Positions 49,401 through 49,507 of a stretch of DNA of 49,507 bases are shown in pieces. Source of the stretch: Saprospiraceae bacterium (GTDB lineage Bacteria > Bacteroidota > Bacteroidia > Chitinophagales > Saprospiraceae); assembly GCA_020631405.1 (NCBI GenBank), contig JAHDHH010000030.1, positions 1 to 49,507 on the forward strand, written 5' to 3'. A model generated the notes under the pieces. That model was not told where the DNA came from, made no database searches, and was given only the letters and a program-made list of their open reading frames with translations. The translations under genes and the position numbers were made by a program. Numbering within the stretch: the stretch's first letter is position 1; every line of letters begins with the position of its first letter.

Positions 49401-49507
49401 TTATACAGTGGCAGGAGTAAATCCGTGTTTACCTGCTAGTGAAGAAGTCATGGTCATAATCGAAGCAGAGCCAGTAGCAGATGCAGGATTGGATGCAGAG
49501 CTTACGT
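37423..49507 (+). CDS. Giant secreted adhesin-like multidomain protein, 3' end beyond window
   Basis: The frame is open for 4028 codons from the ATG at 37423 to the window end. Signal peptide residues 1-22 (LLLLVFTIFFTASLIAQ); other ATGs at 37429 and 37432 are possible. Regions: an N-terminal beta domain (23-150); a first NDxC module (151-262); two beta modules of the gliding-adhesin type, ending in IYAQV-like strands (about 263-500); an array of about twelve Cys-containing PPC-like modules, each opening NDxCxxA (about 620-2340); a Trp/Cys-rich block (about 2343-2530); Ig/PKD-like modules (about 2530-3260); and ~190-residue repeats linked by DCxC (from about 3260). No enzyme domain is visible. 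Such SprB-like giants are exported by T9SS and mediate adhesion or gliding; a C-terminal sorting domain is expected downstream. Confidence 0.85.
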   Translation, partial: MQMMRLLLLVFTIFFTASLIAQDDICSNMTVNLDPDGNTVNILGADMTTNDGSFVASGLGAGALDQYYWFTSGGVGTYSMDIIDGIAVGTGPYFLGVAPTCAGPFVEISMDAIVDGTVEFCSPTGNFILAIAADPGNEGDLDIDFSFTPFENDDCLDANQAAEGPLSIGANTVDNTCSSDGMVWHEYVVPNDATSHQITFSISSGTAAIGDIFYDDCSTPFVNGNCADPGSVLYVESGDNTPVYGSYDITVVDTSPDIAENTHLKVCPDDIGDLNTGTFVLGDSFDNALWSTGGNQNDGGQISGGVTMTILYYTSQADAELGSVVGGGVITPYPIDVTTLDPGVPTSGGVAGLLYARVEDNVPGGAQTDCWEIVQVTLEVVPPPVVTNTELTACETGFGTGMFTYELEDAESMNGNADGQNTSAATDFVDDGIVNATVVYYDDMANALADNGVGIITAPYTIDPTTLTTPNTIYAQVTDDDTGCFAVAEIALVVSEIPDVVVPIGPNLDMSFTYCNGEVVTDDYDFTSNAPFLAADVNYIWETENAIDLGFGTTGVGPMPGPGVDIAMGWTAINLTAVTITENVEVTPYSFGPNGIDDSGLGDDCIDVNNMMTFTINIEPSPANDVCDPNATIIGTGSPNNASVLINQEMECATLDMGEVPCAGELGSVWFVYTVSADIQDIEVEVSTGLNFQVYTDACTGVAFPCGETPTCLSQDDEIYIAVYGDPAPLTGSAMFDITVTEGDLQPTNVNCAAATDLVETAPSTTLIDQTNNCGELITTCALTGPTVWYQYTVSQDIQSLSVTITPNGTLSVPSDAIVSPSVSIYTNVNDVTTLDCNALTQIGCDSDAICLLENQIILIAVTTADGTFPTDAGDFDITVDEGLPSVVADHCSDNDIPDVTPLTTCVFTQVMVDNTGACPEAYVYTGCGNFDTDPVVYTQITIPTDVTAIEIEDIAGPGAPYLVVTDAFTDCDIPPSPATSPCLDVLGPDGGTGMSGVNGSVPVVAGNTYYIIVGSDMEGVITFNIKLVIEPINDDCVDAIAVGTGMTNACADLETGEVVGTCVTAGEDASVWFTYTVLDDIQDLTISLTPGATDPIMNPTITAYINATDGSTTVCGDPEALNGCVVGDELILQCLKEDDVLLIAVNTVEADEGTFDIAVNEGPGLAYGDICIDAADAEDFDPDGMPGAYVLECGEIYDLPGAPATYCPDPQEATCVSGTNPGIWYYFHPSAGVPSFDITGTDYELFTAVKYAGGPEKDCTGLTSLGCTDGTVISDYTVGYFILVETGPVTVTPLPNPVSANEDCTMADTSLPAGVGGTVAGNNVCATGDPLSCHGGNFNDGHVVYYEYTTGALTEDIVITLAGGVAPAMTAGSISVWEDCPGTTTNVVNWDLVNGTGELCAALGDPNGVELTCVDANTTLIIAVGSEAFDWFVVSPGEAGNFELTVTPMPAAGPPNNDCANAEDLPLAAIINGTTLCASQPTPITTNCGNDVLAESTVWYEHVVTVDGQVLSINVEDDGTNSIPGDIYVGAMIIGCQANDGITYMPQTDPTLVAEYCGPLGTDLMELSLDENFDCLETGDEILIVVSTESGFTNQGTFNISIVDVTDPTCQLFEDCTMPNTTDFGTLVTNPDELAGDLVCVPICNVDACGEDMCGIEMYNTIYYQFTTDADPAFPNGDDVFLQVALDDILIMDDIWIQVFDSPCAANIIGCTNVSDTGPVDVTGLLAANTTYTVMIGTGNNLGGTADLCITVTTGCVNDICDTSILIDETDPTPTSSSTNNCTQDPVLYDCGNGGGEFATAWFTFEFPATGGFTGADVITSNIMPAGTGYGIQAFDGGVSPGDCTAFTMALDDGLECNADGLLELRCLIPGNTYYIMVGSQDTREIDFDIEVDFLLPGDIPAGQSGSAVNDLCDNAIPITVNMFCEEFDFDFDNTLACPDIITLGTSCDADFATDPTVWYEITLPPAGYGITIENLSADSYLAVFENDCPVATLADGQDCANITNIPLDIFDLVGGATYYIAMANPNEGTHTVTMTVYEAPQGDDPCADDPIIADDVVDLSGGGTFNGTTCCASEDYDNQECAATSQTNSIWMIYTPSGNDGVQIDITGGDIGNTTAVEIYNAPPTFGCAGGTLPVLEAGCNELPLKYKIGCMQSFIDNGEILWIKVSSDADDCGTFSVSLVEEDAPCAYVDDCTMIGADQTIEPESPTDDVTPPVAECIDGCLDYACSDSQCFTDAPNSVWYQVNTDGNSSLMNITLVTSGWLGGISVYQPTTAGDVDCTDSQLMTANEGSCVESPGNTVNANNYPVNGNSVYWIEVSFIDGDVCDQTFELCVTTTPDYAMCSINQEIEIIWRENDPDGTLGLDLNGPFCMGEMVTVCYSLTFDNTQTSCQWFQGISPKFGPGWDLACFDPTSTSPNGQGWMWWEEGQVTYVEGNPFLCTYNDPVTGNLELCHETFEGPCPCSAGLAAGDPLPAGWYSYTPGSGQSCTGAASGNPNEGWGDPMPCGSTMDYEVCFDICVGEFTSSDECEMSNDLSMSFYPFADGETGCWGDTKCAGDVPAAYDAFIACDDLPEVEAEGTEICFTDMLNIPVESTDGLASTVISVTATSTGGVTGVTPFEQFNGSGTIDDLLTNTTTMIQTVTYEMFAQADGQICPGPTMMITVTVYPELLVDFDNLDDPEIICFNDSETFGPNLSGGSSTGVTYLWSDGSTGSDVFLFNDGVAYPPGTIHTLCVVVTDDNLNCTGEACFNFDMRPELILEIQGDNELCLDCEDATDDDLVLTYVDLSNPQIAETNLVWDWSSPTGGNLANTVFNFNPGEFIVHDKLIIPGINEITDAGLYEITLSGQDELGCEFITEPFELTTIEGPEITIDFIECTPNGSEYYVESQPITATSIDIIDKNDPTAPPIELFGSGYVVLQPGCYTIISDYSDIECLGQEELIVEAFTPVIIDAPDVCVGSDGMATVVNCGDYTSITWDLAGNTGCNYMLPALSGDVSFTITLTDADQCEGFAQVEINTFDAPTPTITGATSFCSGGSTTLGLSDSYQSVSWSTGDSGSSTIVDGTNDGTITVTVTDFNGCMETSEVTVSEDTVLQIAGDSVTVCNDAVSTAVFDAGDANPSFSFVWDAAAMANGVISGANGGILTTSVAGTYIVTVTDGDCEGPGEFVLEYEEPQVVILTPEADICNNKDLGPGSSVDLTDNASPTGGSWTDDNLVFGGAADFANLQFDGLSDGDYQFTYCVSGVECGDACETIMITVEDCNCPVAVVGSIDTLCNDMVESINLDNREIPSDAGTWTWNGPDGGMSFINPGAPNSSLEIPVGVIAGDYSIVYTLDGLEAGCGVVADTLNFVINEAQTVTITEQVDVCNMDTGVGQICIDFDTLITAGVTMGDWIPDPQYELDGGDFSNVNNVCFDGLSVNSVYIFTFMGSGAVAPCQPAEGEVRVEVKDCDCKDASTIALPIVCAKDTTITLADYITSDTDPGSWSMTNDGTGDILTITMTSSSIIVDDNTAPGTYVFLYENADPNGGTCIEESQQTLTIFEPIFVDLTMSNLEACNAVPTNGGTLSNIVNIEALLTPGSDPSGVWTDNFGLLSGGQSIDNIDFMTMPEIPIGTVIQFTYTVTSPDGDPCPDEFVVVTVSIVDCTLPPCPSLLTDPPSDLCTSGGSVDLTLLENISEPGTWSLGTATNGGVNSTVDLVGGMFTVDENSAAGTYEVAFKLDAPAIDCDSISTQMITVVDPLVVSFNPATACNQPNQTGGALSNIIDLTSYFDGTTTSMIGNWTSTLPSTDLDLSDPTMVDFANLQASSPITITFTTTNGTDPCGQAMGDLMVTVTDCDCPNLVVDPLDPVCNSGATIDLSVESETDDTVDGSWSEQAGNPTTGVLTGDLVTIDGTSSVGLYTFIFTPTIMPNPGCPETSMVTLTVNQAATAGTPSSTVFCDSETGIVILSDLLTGEDSGGTWIETSITPSGGFDATAGTFTVDNEGPNEYLFTYTVAGVNPCLPASEEVMVIIEAEPVADAGLDAELT
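37873..44448 (+). repeat. Array of about 13 NDxC (PPC-like) modules
   Basis: I count 13 module openings of the form ND-x-C or close variants (for example ENDDCLDA, PANDVCDP, PINDDCVDA, PPNNDCANA, CVNDICDT, AVNDLCDN), most followed by xVWYxYTV and a closing FDITV-type strand, about 110-190 residues each. Two gliding-adhesin-type modules interrupt the array between the first and second copies. The copies are diverged, so this is old duplication. Confidence 0.65.
47206..49507 (+). repeat. Tandem ~190-residue adhesin repeats with DCxC linkers
   Basis: The linker Cys codons DC(N/D)C or DCTLPPC fall at 47206, 47773, 48355 and 48931, spacings of 567, 582 and 576 bp (189, 194 and 192 residues). Each unit holds two beta-sandwich halves with a GxW(S/T) motif in each and paired Cys. 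The array continues past the window end. Confidence 0.75.

Overview
The window comes from a Bacteroidota genome, most likely a marine member of the Saprospiria or a relative. Four things suggest this: A+T-rich DNA, several secreted proteins ending in the type IX secretion (T9SS) sorting domain with its YPNPT start, Bacteroidota-type promoter boxes (TAnnTTTG) with few Shine-Dalgarno sites, and a DAHP synthase carrying a C-terminal chorismate mutase. This assignment is inferred from gene content; no 16S or other marker is present.

Layout. 1-3.5 kb: the 3' end of a thiolase, a YceI-like protein, a TRIC-type membrane channel and a cobalamin-type radical SAM enzyme (all +). 3.5-11.7 kb, mostly minus: a secreted T9SS endonuclease I, an unknown secreted protein, a MoxR ATPase/VWA pair, and an esterase/gamma-glutamyltransferase pair. 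11.7-17.7 kb: a peroxiredoxin-like protein, an M14 carboxypeptidase, an EF-G paralogue with altered GTPase motifs, and a glycosyltransferase. 17.8-27.0 kb: one 3055-residue surface protein made of 23 SdrD-B-like domains plus a T9SS tail, overlapped at its 3' end by a FAD oxidoreductase. 28-32.5 kb: a small unknown protein, a T9SS CotH protein and a TPR/LytTR regulator. 32.5-36.8 kb (minus): an aromatic amino acid operon, pheA - aminotransferase - tyrA - DAHP synthase/chorismate mutase. 37.4 kb to the end: the first 4028 codons of a still larger secreted adhesin-like protein, open at the window edge.

The most notable signal lies in front of pheA. An 18-codon open reading frame, MKSLAFNTYYWSFCFWYQ, has eight aromatic residues (3 Phe, 3 Tyr, 2 Trp). 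It is followed by a hairpin with eight U residues that ends 20 nt before the pheA start, and two competing pairings can be drawn between them. This is the layout of a ribosome-mediated transcription attenuator that would sense all three aromatic amino acids, matching the gene content of the operon. A Bacteroidota -33/-7 promoter sits so close to the leader ATG that the leader message may be leaderless.

Other signals: a strong intrinsic terminator encoded inside the GxGxxG motif of the FAD oxidoreductase; an EF-G paralogue lacking the catalytic histidine of DTPGH; a duplicated two-domain unit and a hexanucleotide repeat in the SdrD-B protein; inverted repeats beside the aromatic operon; and a Trp/Cys-rich module plus ~190-residue DCxC-linked repeats in the giant adhesin.
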